Origin: Burkholderia puraquae
Lineage (GTDB): Bacteria; Pseudomonadota; Gammaproteobacteria; Burkholderiales; Burkholderiaceae
Direction of reading: 5' to 3'
Length of the DNA stretch: 64,000 nucleotides
Assembly: GCF_002099195.1 (NCBI RefSeq)
Contig: NZ_NBYX01000012.1
Location: forward strand, 62,878 to 126,877
Shown piece after piece: positions 28,242 through 36,716 of the stretch. The notes beneath the pieces were generated by a model, which saw nothing but the letters and a program-made list of their open reading frames with translations, was not told the origin of the DNA and searched no databases. The number at the start of each line of letters is the position of its first letter. Within the stretch, counting starts at the first letter, position 1. The translations under genes and the position numbers were made by a program.

Positions 28242-30470
28242 ATGTCCACTTCGCCCAAGATCATCTACACCCTCACCGACGAAGCGCCCGCGCTCGCGAC
28301 CTATTCGCTGCTGCCGATCGTCAAGGCTTTCACGCGCTCGTCCGGCGTCGCCGTTGAAACGCGCGACATCTCGCTCGCCGGCCGCATCATCGCGGCATTC
28401 GCCGACGTCCTGCCGCCCGAGCAGAAGGGTTCCGACGATCTGGCCGAACTGGGCCAGCTCACGCTGAAGCCGGAAGCGAACATCATCAAGCTGCCGAACA
28501 TCAGCGCATCGGTGCCGCAGCTCAAGGCCGCGATCGCCGAACTGCAGGCGCAGGGTTACACGCTGCCGGCGTATCCGGAAGATCCGTCGACCGACGAAGA
28601 GAAGGCGGTCAAGGCGCGCTACGACAAGATCAAGGGCAGCGCGGTGAACCCGGTGCTGCGTGAAGGCAACTCCGACCGCCGCGCGCCGCTGTCGGTGAAG
28701 AACTACGCACGCAAGCATCCGCACAAGATGGGTGCGTGGAAGGCCACGTCGAAGGCGCACGTCGCGCACATGAGCGAAGGCGACTTCTACGGCAGCGAGA
28801 AGTCGGCGCTGATCGCCGATGCCGGCAGCGTGAAGATCGAACTCACGACGACTGACGGCGCGAAGAAGGTGCTGAAGGAAAAGACGGCCGTGAAGGCCGG
28901 TGAAGTGATCGACGCTTCGGTGATGAGCCGCAACGCGCTGCGCAGCTTCATCGAAGCGCAGATCGCCGATGCGAAGGCGCAGGACGTGCTGTTCTCGGTG
29001 CACCTGAAGGCGACCATGATGAAGGTCTCGGACCCGATCCTGTTCGGTCACTTCGTGTCGGTGTTCTACCGCGACGCACTCGCGAAGCACGCGGACGTGC
29101 TGACGCAACTCGGTTTCAACCCGAACAACGGGATCGGCGACCTGTACGCGCGCCTGAAGGATCTGCCGGCCGATACGCGCGAAGCGATCGAAGCCGACGT
29201 CAAGGCCCAATACGCGGTGCGTCCGCGCCTTGCGATGGTCAACTCGGACAAGGGCATCACGAACCTGCACGTGCCGAGCGACGTGATCGTCGACGCATCG
29301 ATGCCGGCGATGATCCGCGACTCGGGCGGCATGTGGGGTCCGGACGGCGAACTGTCCGACGCGAAGGCCGTGATTCCGGACCGCTGCTACGCAGGTGTCT
29401 ACCAGGCCGTGATCGAGGACTGCAAGCAGCACGGCGCATTCGATCCGGTCACGATGGGCAGCGTGCCGAACGTCGGCCTGATGGCGCAGGCGGCTGAAGA
29501 ATACGGTTCGCACGACAAGACGTTCCTGATCCCGGCGGACGGCGTCGTGCGCGTCACCGACGAAGCGGGCAACGTGCTGCTCGAGCATGCCGTGGAATCC
29601 GGCGACATCTGGCGCATGTGCCAGACGAAGGACGCACCGGTGCAGGACTGGGTCAAGCTCGCGGTCAATCGCGCGCGCGCGACCGGCGCACCGGCCGTGT
29701 TCTGGCTCGATCCGGCGCGCGCGCACGACGCGCAGATCATCGCGAAGGTCGAGCGTTACCTGAAGGATCACGACACGAACGGCCTCGACATCCGCGTGAT
29801 GACGCCGGTCGACGCGACGCGTTTCTCGCTCGAGCGCATCCGCGCGGGCAAGGACACGATCTCGGTCACCGGCAACGTGCTGCGCGACTACCTGACCGAC
29901 CTGTTCCCGATCATGGAACTCGGCACCAGCGCGAAGATGCTGTCGATCGTGCCGCTGATGGCCGGCGGCGGGATGTTCGAAACGGGGGCGGGCGGTTCGG
30001 CGCCGAAGCACGTGCAGCAGTTCGTCGAGGAAGGCTTCCTGCGCTGGGATTCGCTCGGCGAATTCCTCGCGCTCGCGGCATCGCTCGAACATCTCGGCAA
30101 CGCATACCAGAACCCGAAGGCGGTCGTGCTCGCGAAGACGCTCGACCAGGCGACCGGCAAGTTCCTGGACGAGAACAAGTCGCCGGCGCGCAAGGTCGGC
30201 GGCCTCGACAACCGCGGCAGCCACTTCTACCTGTGCCTGTACTGGGCGCAGGCGCTGGCCGAGCAGACCGACGATGCCGCGCTGAAGGCGCAGTTCGAAG
30301 GCGTGGCGAAGGCGCTGTCCGACAACGAAGCGCGCATCCTGGAAGAACTGGCGGCCGCGCAGGGCAAGGCGCAGGCCATCGGCGGCTACTATCGGCCGAA
30401 CGTCGACCTGACGAGCCAGGCAATGCGCCCGAGCGCGACGCTGAACGGCATCGTCGACGCGGTCGCCTGA
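28242..30470 (+). CDS. NADP-dependent isocitrate dehydrogenase, monomeric type
   Basis: 742 residues, the size of the IcdII / Idh monomeric class. It catalyses the same reaction as the preceding icd product but belongs to a different sequence family. Typical stretches are IYTLTDEAPALATYSLLPI at the N-terminus, NSDKGITNLHVPSDVIVDAS, and the C-terminal DNRGSHFYLCLYWAQALA. The ATG at 28242 is chosen; a TTG nine bases upstream is in frame. Upstream 27959-28241 holds GC-rich inverted repeats but no T-run terminator, so read-through from icd is possible. Both genes look intact. Confidence 0.96.
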   Translation: MSTSPKIIYTLTDEAPALATYSLLPIVKAFTRSSGVAVETRDISLAGRIIAAFADVLPPEQKGSDDLAELGQLTLKPEANIIKLPNISASVPQLKAAIAELQAQGYTLPAYPEDPSTDEEKAVKARYDKIKGSAVNPVLREGNSDRRAPLSVKNYARKHPHKMGAWKATSKAHVAHMSEGDFYGSEKSALIADAGSVKIELTTTDGAKKVLKEKTAVKAGEVIDASVMSRNALRSFIEAQIADAKAQDVLFSVHLKATMMKVSDPILFGHFVSVFYRDALAKHADVLTQLGFNPNNGIGDLYARLKDLPADTREAIEADVKAQYAVRPRLAMVNSDKGITNLHVPSDVIVDASMPAMIRDSGGMWGPDGELSDAKAVIPDRCYAGVYQAVIEDCKQHGAFDPVTMGSVPNVGLMAQAAEEYGSHDKTFLIPADGVVRVTDEAGNVLLEHAVESGDIWRMCQTKDAPVQDWVKLAVNRARATGAPAVFWLDPARAHDAQIIAKVERYLKDHDTNGLDIRVMTPVDATRFSLERIRAGKDTISVTGNVLRDYLTDLFPIMELGTSAKMLSIVPLMAGGGMFETGAGGSAPKHVQQFVEEGFLRWDSLGEFLALAASLEHLGNAYQNPKAVVLAKTLDQATGKFLDENKSPARKVGGLDNRGSHFYLCLYWAQALAEQTDDAALKAQFEGVAKALSDNEARILEELAAAQGKAQAIGGYYRPNVDLTSQAMRPSATLNGIVDAVA

Positions 30471-30546
30471 CGCGGGCCGCGAGATCGCGCGAATCGATGC
30501 GTGTACCGGCGCGGCGGGCATGGTTGCCTGCCGCCCGTTACAAAAG

Positions 30547-30576
30547 GAAAACGCCCCGGATGCCCGGGGCGTTTTT
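30547..30576. terminator. Bidirectional intrinsic terminator
   Basis: The stem ACGCCCCGG / CCGGGGCGT, flanked by A-run and T-run, lies between the monomeric isocitrate dehydrogenase gene and the convergent small gene. Confidence 0.88.
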
Positions 30577-30593
30577 CGTTGCAGGCTTGCCAT

Positions 30594-30818
30594 TCAGACG
30601 TGAACGATTTCCCATTCGGCGATTTCGTGCGGTACTTCGAGCGTTGCCGTATCCAGTTCGGACAGTTGCTCGCAGTCGCCGCGGGAGATGTGGTCGGCCG
30701 CCACTTCGGGGCATGAGAATGCGCCGAGCAGGGCGTTGCCGAACGTCGCTTCCCAGCCGCCGTTACCCGGCAGGATGTAGAACGACCCGAGCGCTGAACC
30801 AAAGCGAAATCCCTTCAT
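30594..30818 (-). CDS. Small hypothetical protein
   Basis: 74 residues, no recognised family, no signal peptide. It begins MKGFRFGSALGSFYILPG and is acidic towards the C-terminus (EVPHEIAEWEIVHV), with two cysteines (FSCPE and GDCEQ). The ATG at 30818 is preceded by GGGAG seven bases upstream, which supports real translation. It ends against the bidirectional terminator at 30547-30576. Function unknown. Confidence 0.7.
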   Translation of the reverse strand: MKGFRFGSALGSFYILPGNGGWEATFGNALLGAFSCPEVAADHISRGDCEQLSELDTATLEVPHEIAEWEIVHV

Positions 30819-31489
30819 TTCCGTTCTCCCTTTCTGATCACAAGCGATTCTGTTGTGCCGCCTGCCGGTTCGGCCGACTGTGGCCCGACTGGCTGCTTGC
30901 GCCGGGTGCCGTATCGAACGTCGTGGCGAAGCGTCAGTGCATGGGAGAAAGTCTACGTCCGCGACCGGCTCGGATGGTGCATGTGGAACAGCTTCACTAA
31001 ACAAAAATTCTCTTTTTAAAACAAATATTTACTTGATTCATTTTGTATTGCGGAACGTTTTTTGGCATCGCGAAACGGGAAATTTGTGCCCTGCACCACG
31101 AATTTTTACAACGCAGAGACTTGTTCCGCATCGTGAAATATTGGCGGGTTTTAGAATCGCTGGCGCGCCCGGTACTGCGGCGGGGCCGTACGGCAGGCGC
31201 CGGGCGACCGCCCGGAGGCGGAAAGGGGCAGGGTCGCGCGGTGCTGCGATCGCGAGCGAAGGGCGGTGCAGCGCCGCTCGGCGATGCCGGTCGATACGGG
31301 CCGAATCTGGCGCGGCGTCGTCGAGCCCTGCGGCGTATCGCCGCCCGGCCGGCGGTTGCGCTGTTCGATATGGGCCTGCGGTTATGATGACGCGGGCATC
31401 AGGATTTGCGTCGCGCATCGGCGCTTCAACCGGCCGGCGCGGGCGTCGCGGCGGCCGCGCGACGCAGCATGGATAACGAGGAACGATTG
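30819..31489. other. Long gene-free region with an AT-rich island
   Basis: 671 bp between the small hypothetical gene and the multicopper oxidase gene. Bases 30998-31150 are far richer in A+T than the surroundings. They contain the direct repeat GCATCGCGAAA (31065-31075) / GCATCGTGAAA (31128-31138), exactly 63 bp apart, and the inverted pair GCGGAAC (31050-31056) / GTTCCGC (31123-31129). The right part is GC-rich with no recognised gene. Confidence 0.6.
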
Positions 31490-33097
31490 ATGATACGGAG
31501 AACCTTCCTGTCGCGTGCCATCGGTGTCGCGGCCGCGTCGCTGTTCGCGCGTGCCGCGTGGGCGCAGCATGCCGGTCACACTGGCATGGCCGGCATGGAT
31601 TCGATGGACGACATGCCCGGCATGTCGGGCATGTCAGGGATGGCGGGTCACGGGCAGCACGGCAAGTCCGCACCGGCCGCGCTCGCGGCCGCCGACGCGC
31701 TGCCGGCCGGCGCGCCGCTCGCGGCGCTGCGCACGCTCGCGAACGAAAGCCGCGAGCCCGGTACGTTCCGGGCCACGCTGGTGGCGCAGCCCGTGGCGCG
31801 CCCGATGCTGCATGGTGCACGGCCGACCACGTTCTGGCAGTTCGGCGCGGGCGCGCAGGGCCCCGTCGTCGGTCCGCTGATCGACGTGCGCGAGGGCGAC
31901 ACGGTCGAGATCAAGTTCGTGAACAAGCTGCCGCAGCCGTCGACGATCCACTGGCACGGCTTGCCCGTGCCGCCCGACCAGGACGGCAATCCGTCCGATC
32001 CCGTCGCGCCCGGCGCGTCGCGGGTGTACCGCTTCACGCTGCCGAAGGGGAGCGCCGGCACCTACTGGTATCACCCGCATCCGCACATGATGACGGCCGA
32101 GCAGGTCTTCCGCGGGCTCGCGGGCCCGTTCGTCGTGCGCGCCGCGGACGATCCGCTGGTGGGCTGGCCCGAACGCAACCTGTTCGTGTCGGACCTGAAG
32201 CTTGCGCGTGACGGCACGATTGCACCGAACGACATGATGGACTGGATGAACGGCCGCGAGGGCCAGTTCGTGCTGGTCAACGGTGCGCGCCGGCCGCGGA
32301 TCGACGTCGCGGGCGACGAGCGCTGGCGCGTGTGGAACGCGTGCAGCGCGCGCTACCTGCGCGTCGCGTTCGACGATGGCCGCGCGTTCGAGCACGCGGG
32401 CACGGACGGCGGGCTGTTCGACGCACCGCGCCGCGTCACGTCGCTGCTGATCGCGCCGGGCGAACGGGCGGAGTTGCTGGTGCGCGCCGGCGATCGGGCG
32501 TCGCGCGCGGTGCTGCAGGCAGCCGAATACGACCGCCGCAAGATGTCGATGTCCCACGATGACGGACACGGCAGCCTGCCGCCCGATCCGGCGCTGGCCC
32601 TGGCCGACGTCGCGTTCGCGCCGGCCGCTGCACGTGTGCTGCCGGCGACACTGCGCGCGGTGCCGCCGCTGGGCGAGCCGGTCGCGCACAAGGAGGTCGC
32701 GTTCGGCGAAGAGATGGACATGGACGCGATGATGAAGGGCGGGACGCACGGCCGCCCGGCGGGCATGCGCTTCACGATCAACGGCGACACCTATGCGCCG
32801 CACCGCGCGACGCTGACGAGCCGCCGTGGCGACGTCGAGCGCTGGACGATCCGCAATGGCACCGACATGGATCACCCGTTCCACCTGCACGGCACGCAGT
32901 TCCAGGTGATCGAGCGCGCGTCGGACGGCTCGCGCACGAGCGAACCGTTCCGCGCATGGCGTGATACCGTGAATGTGCGCAGTGGCGAAACCGTGACGAT
33001 TCTTGTCATGCAAGACATGTCTGGCGAGCGCATGTTTCATTGCCACATTCTCGAACACGAGGATCTCGGCATGATGGGCACGCTGAAGGTCGTGTAA
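31490..33097 (+). CDS. Tat-exported multicopper oxidase with Met/His-rich N-terminus
   Basis: 535 residues. A twin-arginine signal (MIRRTFLSRAIG, cleavage likely after AWA) suggests folded export to the periplasm. The mature N-terminus is full of Met and His (HAGHTGMAGMDSM and MPGMSGMSGMAGHGQHG), as in copper-binding segments. Copper ligands: HWHG at 154-157, HPHPH at 195-199, a HPFHLHG motif and the T1/T3 motif HCHILEHEDLGMM at 517-529. Family members oxidise Cu(I) and protect against copper, or act as laccases. An ATG 21 bases upstream (31469) is an alternative start; GAGGA supports 31490. No other copper genes are adjacent. Confidence 0.92.
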   Translation: MIRRTFLSRAIGVAAASLFARAAWAQHAGHTGMAGMDSMDDMPGMSGMSGMAGHGQHGKSAPAALAAADALPAGAPLAALRTLANESREPGTFRATLVAQPVARPMLHGARPTTFWQFGAGAQGPVVGPLIDVREGDTVEIKFVNKLPQPSTIHWHGLPVPPDQDGNPSDPVAPGASRVYRFTLPKGSAGTYWYHPHPHMMTAEQVFRGLAGPFVVRAADDPLVGWPERNLFVSDLKLARDGTIAPNDMMDWMNGREGQFVLVNGARRPRIDVAGDERWRVWNACSARYLRVAFDDGRAFEHAGTDGGLFDAPRRVTSLLIAPGERAELLVRAGDRASRAVLQAAEYDRRKMSMSHDDGHGSLPPDPALALADVAFAPAAARVLPATLRAVPPLGEPVAHKEVAFGEEMDMDAMMKGGTHGRPAGMRFTINGDTYAPHRATLTSRRGDVERWTIRNGTDMDHPFHLHGTQFQVIERASDGSRTSEPFRAWRDTVNVRSGETVTILVMQDMSGERMFHCHILEHEDLGMMGTLKVV

Positions 33098-33190
33098 CGA
33101 AGTGGTGAATGTGTTTCACGTGCCGGATGAGTATCCGATCTGCGTGCACGACAAGACAATACGTGTTCAATTATCGGGATTGAACGAAAA

Positions 33191-33221
33191 GGCCGGCCAA
33201 TCGATTATCGATTGGCCGGCC
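33191..33221. terminator. 31-bp perfect palindrome (15-bp stem)
   Basis: GGCCGGCCAATCGAT pairs perfectly with ATCGATTGGCCGGCC around one central base. On the minus strand it is followed by TTTTCGTT, so it may act as a second terminator for the cold-shock gene. It may also mark the end of the multicopper oxidase transcript. Confidence 0.65.
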
Positions 33222-33223
33222 TC

Positions 33224-33258
33224 AAAAAAAAGAAACCCGGCGCATAGCGCCGGGTTTC
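33224..33258 (-). terminator. Intrinsic terminator of the cold-shock gene
   Basis: On the minus strand the stem GAAACCCGGCGC / GCGCCGGGTTTC is followed by eight T. It lies about 20 bp past the stop codon of the cold-shock gene. Confidence 0.9.
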
Positions 33259-33279
33259 TTCGTTCGAAATCCGATGCCC

Positions 33280-33483
33280 TTATGCGGCCTGGATGTTCGA
33301 CGCTTGCTTGCCCTTCGGTCCTTGAACGACGTCAAAGCTCACCTTCTGGCCTTCCTTCAGCGTCTTGAAGCCATTCATGGTGATAGCCGAGAAGTGCGCA
33401 AACAGATCCTCACCGCCCTCATCGGGAGTGATGAAACCGAAGCCCTTCGCGTCGTTGAACCACTTAACGATACCAGTTGCCAT
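33280..33483 (-). CDS. CspA-family cold-shock protein
   Basis: 67 residues, one cold-shock domain. The RNA-binding motifs are KGFGFI (RNP1) and DLFAHFSAI (RNP2-type), after the family start MATGIVKWFNDA. It binds single-stranded RNA and DNA and can melt RNA structure; whether it is cold-induced cannot be told. It has a clear ribosome site (GGGGAAG) and a strong double terminator. The 545-bp region upstream leaves room for a long 5' leader, as seen for cold-inducible csp genes. Confidence 0.95.
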   Translation of the reverse strand: MATGIVKWFNDAKGFGFITPDEGGEDLFAHFSAITMNGFKTLKEGQKVSFDVVQGPKGKQASNIQAA

Positions 33484-34028
33484 TTCCTACTTCCCCTGTC
33501 ACACAGTCGCTGCTACTTACCACGAGCACGCTCGAAAAGCTAAACGACCGGAAAATGCAGCCGTTCCCCCCTCACAAGCTCACCTCGGCCTCTTTCGTTT
33601 TGCCAACCGGCAAATTGAAAAAAGTGCCAGCTTGATTGTTGGCGCTCTTTATTGGAGTGTCAAGTGGAATTTTTAGACGTTTAGAGGGTCGTTGTAAAGA
33701 ACCCATTTTCAGGGTTTTTCCGGCTTTGCTTTGCAGCACGCGGCCAAGCGCGAGGACTTGAAAAGCCGCATAATCGGCTCATATACCAGGCTCGAGTGAC
33801 ACGCGTTCGAGTCGTCCCGGCTTGTGGGATACTGGATGCGGATACGACGTTCCGGTGCGGTTCCCCCTGACGGTTCGTGTTCCGCGCCACGCGTGAAAGC
33901 CGGCACCGCAGCCGGCTTTCGTATGGCGCGAAGAAGATCGCGTGTTCCGGGATTCCGGGGAGGGCGCCGGCCGGTCGGTCGGGTAATGGCAGGATTGCGG
34001 GCCTGTCCGAGTTGTTTAGAATGGGTGT
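33484..34028. other. Divergent promoter region between csp and clpS
   Basis: 545 bp without a convincing gene on either strand. The csp-proximal half is A+T-rich and probably holds the csp promoter and leader. Toward clpS there is a 10-bp stem at 33895-33920. Confidence 0.6.
33895..33920. other. Strong hairpin in the clpS upstream region
   Basis: GAAAGCCGGC and GCCGGCTTTC form a perfect 10-bp stem with a 6-base loop. No T-run follows on either strand, so a simple terminator is unlikely. It lies about 110 bp before the clpS start and could be part of a leader RNA. Confidence 0.5.
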
Positions 34029-34343
34029 ATGGCGATTATCCCGGACAAGCAGGACAGCACCGTCCTGGAACGCAAGCAGCAGAAGCTCAAGCCGCCTTCG
34101 ATGTACAAGGTGGTGCTGCTGAACGACGACTTCACGCCGATGGAATTCGTCGTGATGGTGGTCCAGGAGTATTTCAAGAAGGATCGCGAGACGGCCACGC
34201 AGATCATGCTGAAGGTCCATCGCGAAGGGCGAGGGGTTTGTGGGGTCTATACGCGGGACATCGCGTCGACCAAGGTTGAGCAAGTCGTTACCCATGCGCG
34301 GCAGGCCGGGCATCCGCTGCAGTGCGTGATGGAGGAAGCATGA
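34029..34343 (+). CDS. clpS: ClpS, adaptor of the ClpA protease
   Basis: 104 residues. It delivers N-degron proteins (Leu, Phe, Trp or Tyr at the N-terminus) to ClpAP. The adaptor fold shows YKVVLLNDDFTPMEFVV, with Asn-Asp residues that hold the alpha-amino group, and the HREGRGVCGVYTRDIA segment. The N-terminal about 24 residues are the flexible part that enters ClpA. The stop overlaps the clpA start (ATGA), so the two are translationally coupled. Confidence 0.97.
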   Translation: MAIIPDKQDSTVLERKQQKLKPPSMYKVVLLNDDFTPMEFVVMVVQEYFKKDRETATQIMLKVHREGRGVCGVYTRDIASTKVEQVVTHARQAGHPLQCVMEEA

Positions 34344-36640
34344 TTGCCCAGGAATTGGAAGTCAGCCTGCACATGGCGTTCATGGAAGCACGCCAGGCGC
34401 GCCATGAGTTCATTACGGTCGAGCATCTGCTGCTGGCCCTGCTGGATAATCCGACGGCAGCCGAGGTGTTGCGCGCGTGCGCGGCAAACATCGAGGACCT
34501 GCGTCAGAACCTGCGCAATTTCATCCACGACAACACACCTACCGTCCCGGGCACCGACGATGTCGATACCCAGCCGACGCTCGGTTTCCAGCGCGTGATC
34601 CAGCGCGCGATCATGCACGTCCAGTCGACGTCGAACGGCAAGAAGGAAGTCACCGGCGCGAACGTGCTGGTCGCGATCTTCGGCGAGAAGGATTCGCACG
34701 CCGTCTACTACCTGCAGCAGCAGGGCGTCACACGTCTCGACGTCGTGAACTTCATTTCGCACGGCATCGCGAAGACGAACAGCGGCGAAGCCGCGAAGTC
34801 GGCCGACGCGAACGCGGAAAGCGAAGACGCGAACGCGCAGAAGGAAACGCCGCTCGCGCAATTCACGCAGAACCTGAACCAGATGGCGAAGGACGGCCGC
34901 ATCGACCCGCTGATCGGTCGCGAGCCCGAGGTCGAGCGCGTGGTCCAGGTGCTGTGCCGCCGCCGCAAGAACAATCCGCTGCTCGTCGGCGAGGCCGGCG
35001 TCGGCAAGACCGCGATCGCGGAAGGGCTCGCCTATCGCATCACGCGCGGTGAAGTGCCGGACATCCTCGCGAATGCGCAGGTCTACTCGCTCGACATGGG
35101 CGCGCTGCTCGCGGGCACCAAGTACCGCGGCGATTTCGAGCAACGTCTCAAGACGGTGCTGAAAGAGCTGAAGGAGCGTCCGCACGCGATCCTGTTCATC
35201 GACGAGATCCATACGCTGATCGGCGCGGGCGCCGCGTCGGGCGGCACGCTCGATGCGTCGAACCTGCTGAAGCCGGCGCTGTCGTCGGGCGTGCTGAAGT
35301 GCATCGGCGCGACGACCTTCACCGAGTATCGCGGCATCTTCGAGAAGGATGCGGCGCTGTCGCGGCGCTTCCAGAAGGTCGACGTGACGGAGCCGACCGT
35401 CGAGCAGACCGTCGCGATCCTGCGCGGGCTGAAGTCGCGCTTCGAGGAGCATCACGGCGTCAAGTATTCGTCGGGCGCACTGTCGGCCGCGGCCGAACTG
35501 TCGGCGCGCTTCATCACCGACCGTCACCTGCCGGACAAGGCGATCGACGTGATCGACGAAGCGGGTGCCGCCCAGCGCATCCTGCCGAAGTCGAAGCAGA
35601 AGAAGACGATCGGCAAGAGCGAGATCGAGGAAATCATCTCGAAGATTGCGCGTGTGCCGCCGCAGAGCGTGTCGCAGGACGACCGCAGCAAGCTGCAGAC
35701 GCTCGACCGCGACCTGAAGAGCGTCGTGTTCGGCCAGGATCCGGCGATCGACGCGCTGGCGGCCTCGATCAAGATGGCGCGCGCGGGGCTCGGCAAGATG
35801 GACAAGCCGATCGGTGCGTTCCTGTTCTCCGGCCCGACGGGCGTCGGCAAGACCGAAGTGGCGCGCCAGCTCGCGTTCACGCTCGGCATCGAGCTGATCC
35901 GCTTCGACATGTCGGAATACATGGAGCGTCATGCGGTGAGCCGCCTGATCGGCGCGCCGCCGGGCTACGTCGGGTTCGACCAGGGCGGCCTGCTGACCGA
36001 AGCCGTCACGAAGAAGCCGCACTGCGTGCTGCTGCTCGACGAAATCGAGAAGGCGCATCCGGACATCTTCAACGTGCTGCTGCAGGTGATGGACCACGGC
36101 ACGCTGACGGACAACAACGGCCGCAAGGCGGATTTCCGCAACGTCATCATCATCATGACGACGAACGCGGGCGCCGAGTCGATGCAGAAGGCGACGATCG
36201 GCTTCACGACGCGCCGCGAAACGGGCGACGAGATGACCGACATCAAGCGTCTGTTCACGCCGGAGTTCCGCAACCGCCTGGATTCGATCATCAGCTTCCG
36301 CTCGCTCGATGAGGAAATCATCATGCGCGTGGTCGACAAGTTCCTGATCCAGCTCGAGGAACAGCTGCACGAGAAGAAGGTCGACGCGCTCTTCACCGAC
36401 GCGTTGCGCAAGCATCTCGCGAAGCACGGCTTCGACCCGCTGATGGGCGCGCGGCCGATGCAGCGGCTGATCCAGGACACGATCCGTCGCGCGCTGGCCG
36501 ACGAGCTGTTGTTCGGCAAGCTCGTCAACGGCGGCCACGTGACGGTCGATGTCGACGAAAACGACAAGGTGCAGTTGTCGTTCGACAAGCTGGCGAATCC
36601 GCCGCACAAGCCGAACGAAGAGACGGTCGAAGTCGAGTAA
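34340..36640 (+). CDS. clpA: ClpA, ATP-binding subunit of Clp protease
   Basis: 766 residues. An AAA+ unfoldase that feeds ClpP. The N-domain covers about 1-145. The first AAA module has Walker A GEAGVGKT near 217-224 and Walker B ILFIDEIHT. The second has Walker A GPTGVGKT near 498-505 and Walker B LLLDEIEKAHPD, followed by the sensor-2 region GARPMQRLIQ. The ATG at 34340, after GGAGGAA, is chosen over an upstream start at 34322. It forms an operon with clpS. clpP is not here. Confidence 0.97.
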   Translation: MIAQELEVSLHMAFMEARQARHEFITVEHLLLALLDNPTAAEVLRACAANIEDLRQNLRNFIHDNTPTVPGTDDVDTQPTLGFQRVIQRAIMHVQSTSNGKKEVTGANVLVAIFGEKDSHAVYYLQQQGVTRLDVVNFISHGIAKTNSGEAAKSADANAESEDANAQKETPLAQFTQNLNQMAKDGRIDPLIGREPEVERVVQVLCRRRKNNPLLVGEAGVGKTAIAEGLAYRITRGEVPDILANAQVYSLDMGALLAGTKYRGDFEQRLKTVLKELKERPHAILFIDEIHTLIGAGAASGGTLDASNLLKPALSSGVLKCIGATTFTEYRGIFEKDAALSRRFQKVDVTEPTVEQTVAILRGLKSRFEEHHGVKYSSGALSAAAELSARFITDRHLPDKAIDVIDEAGAAQRILPKSKQKKTIGKSEIEEIISKIARVPPQSVSQDDRSKLQTLDRDLKSVVFGQDPAIDALAASIKMARAGLGKMDKPIGAFLFSGPTGVGKTEVARQLAFTLGIELIRFDMSEYMERHAVSRLIGAPPGYVGFDQGGLLTEAVTKKPHCVLLLDEIEKAHPDIFNVLLQVMDHGTLTDNNGRKADFRNVIIIMTTNAGAESMQKATIGFTTRRETGDEMTDIKRLFTPEFRNRLDSIISFRSLDEEIIMRVVDKFLIQLEEQLHEKKVDALFTDALRKHLAKHGFDPLMGARPMQRLIQDTIRRALADELLFGKLVNGGHVTVDVDENDKVQLSFDKLANPPHKPNEETVEVE

Positions 36641-36663
36641 GCGATAATTCGTTGTTCATGCGA

Positions 36664-36697
36664 ACGGCGCGGGAAGTTCTCCGCGCCGTTTCGTTTT
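36664..36697 (+). terminator. Likely terminator after clpA
   Basis: ACGGCGCGG pairs with CCGCGCCGT around an eight-base loop, followed by TTCGTTTT. It lies only 20 bp before the permease start, so the permease gene would need its own promoter overlapping it or read-through. Confidence 0.65.
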
Positions 36698-36716
36698 ATC
36701 TGGCGCCGGCGGCGCG

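Noticed and set aside
33681..34313. Open frames in the csp-clpS gap and opposite clpS
   Set aside because: They extend into clpS on the wrong strand and lack ribosome sites and conserved sequence.
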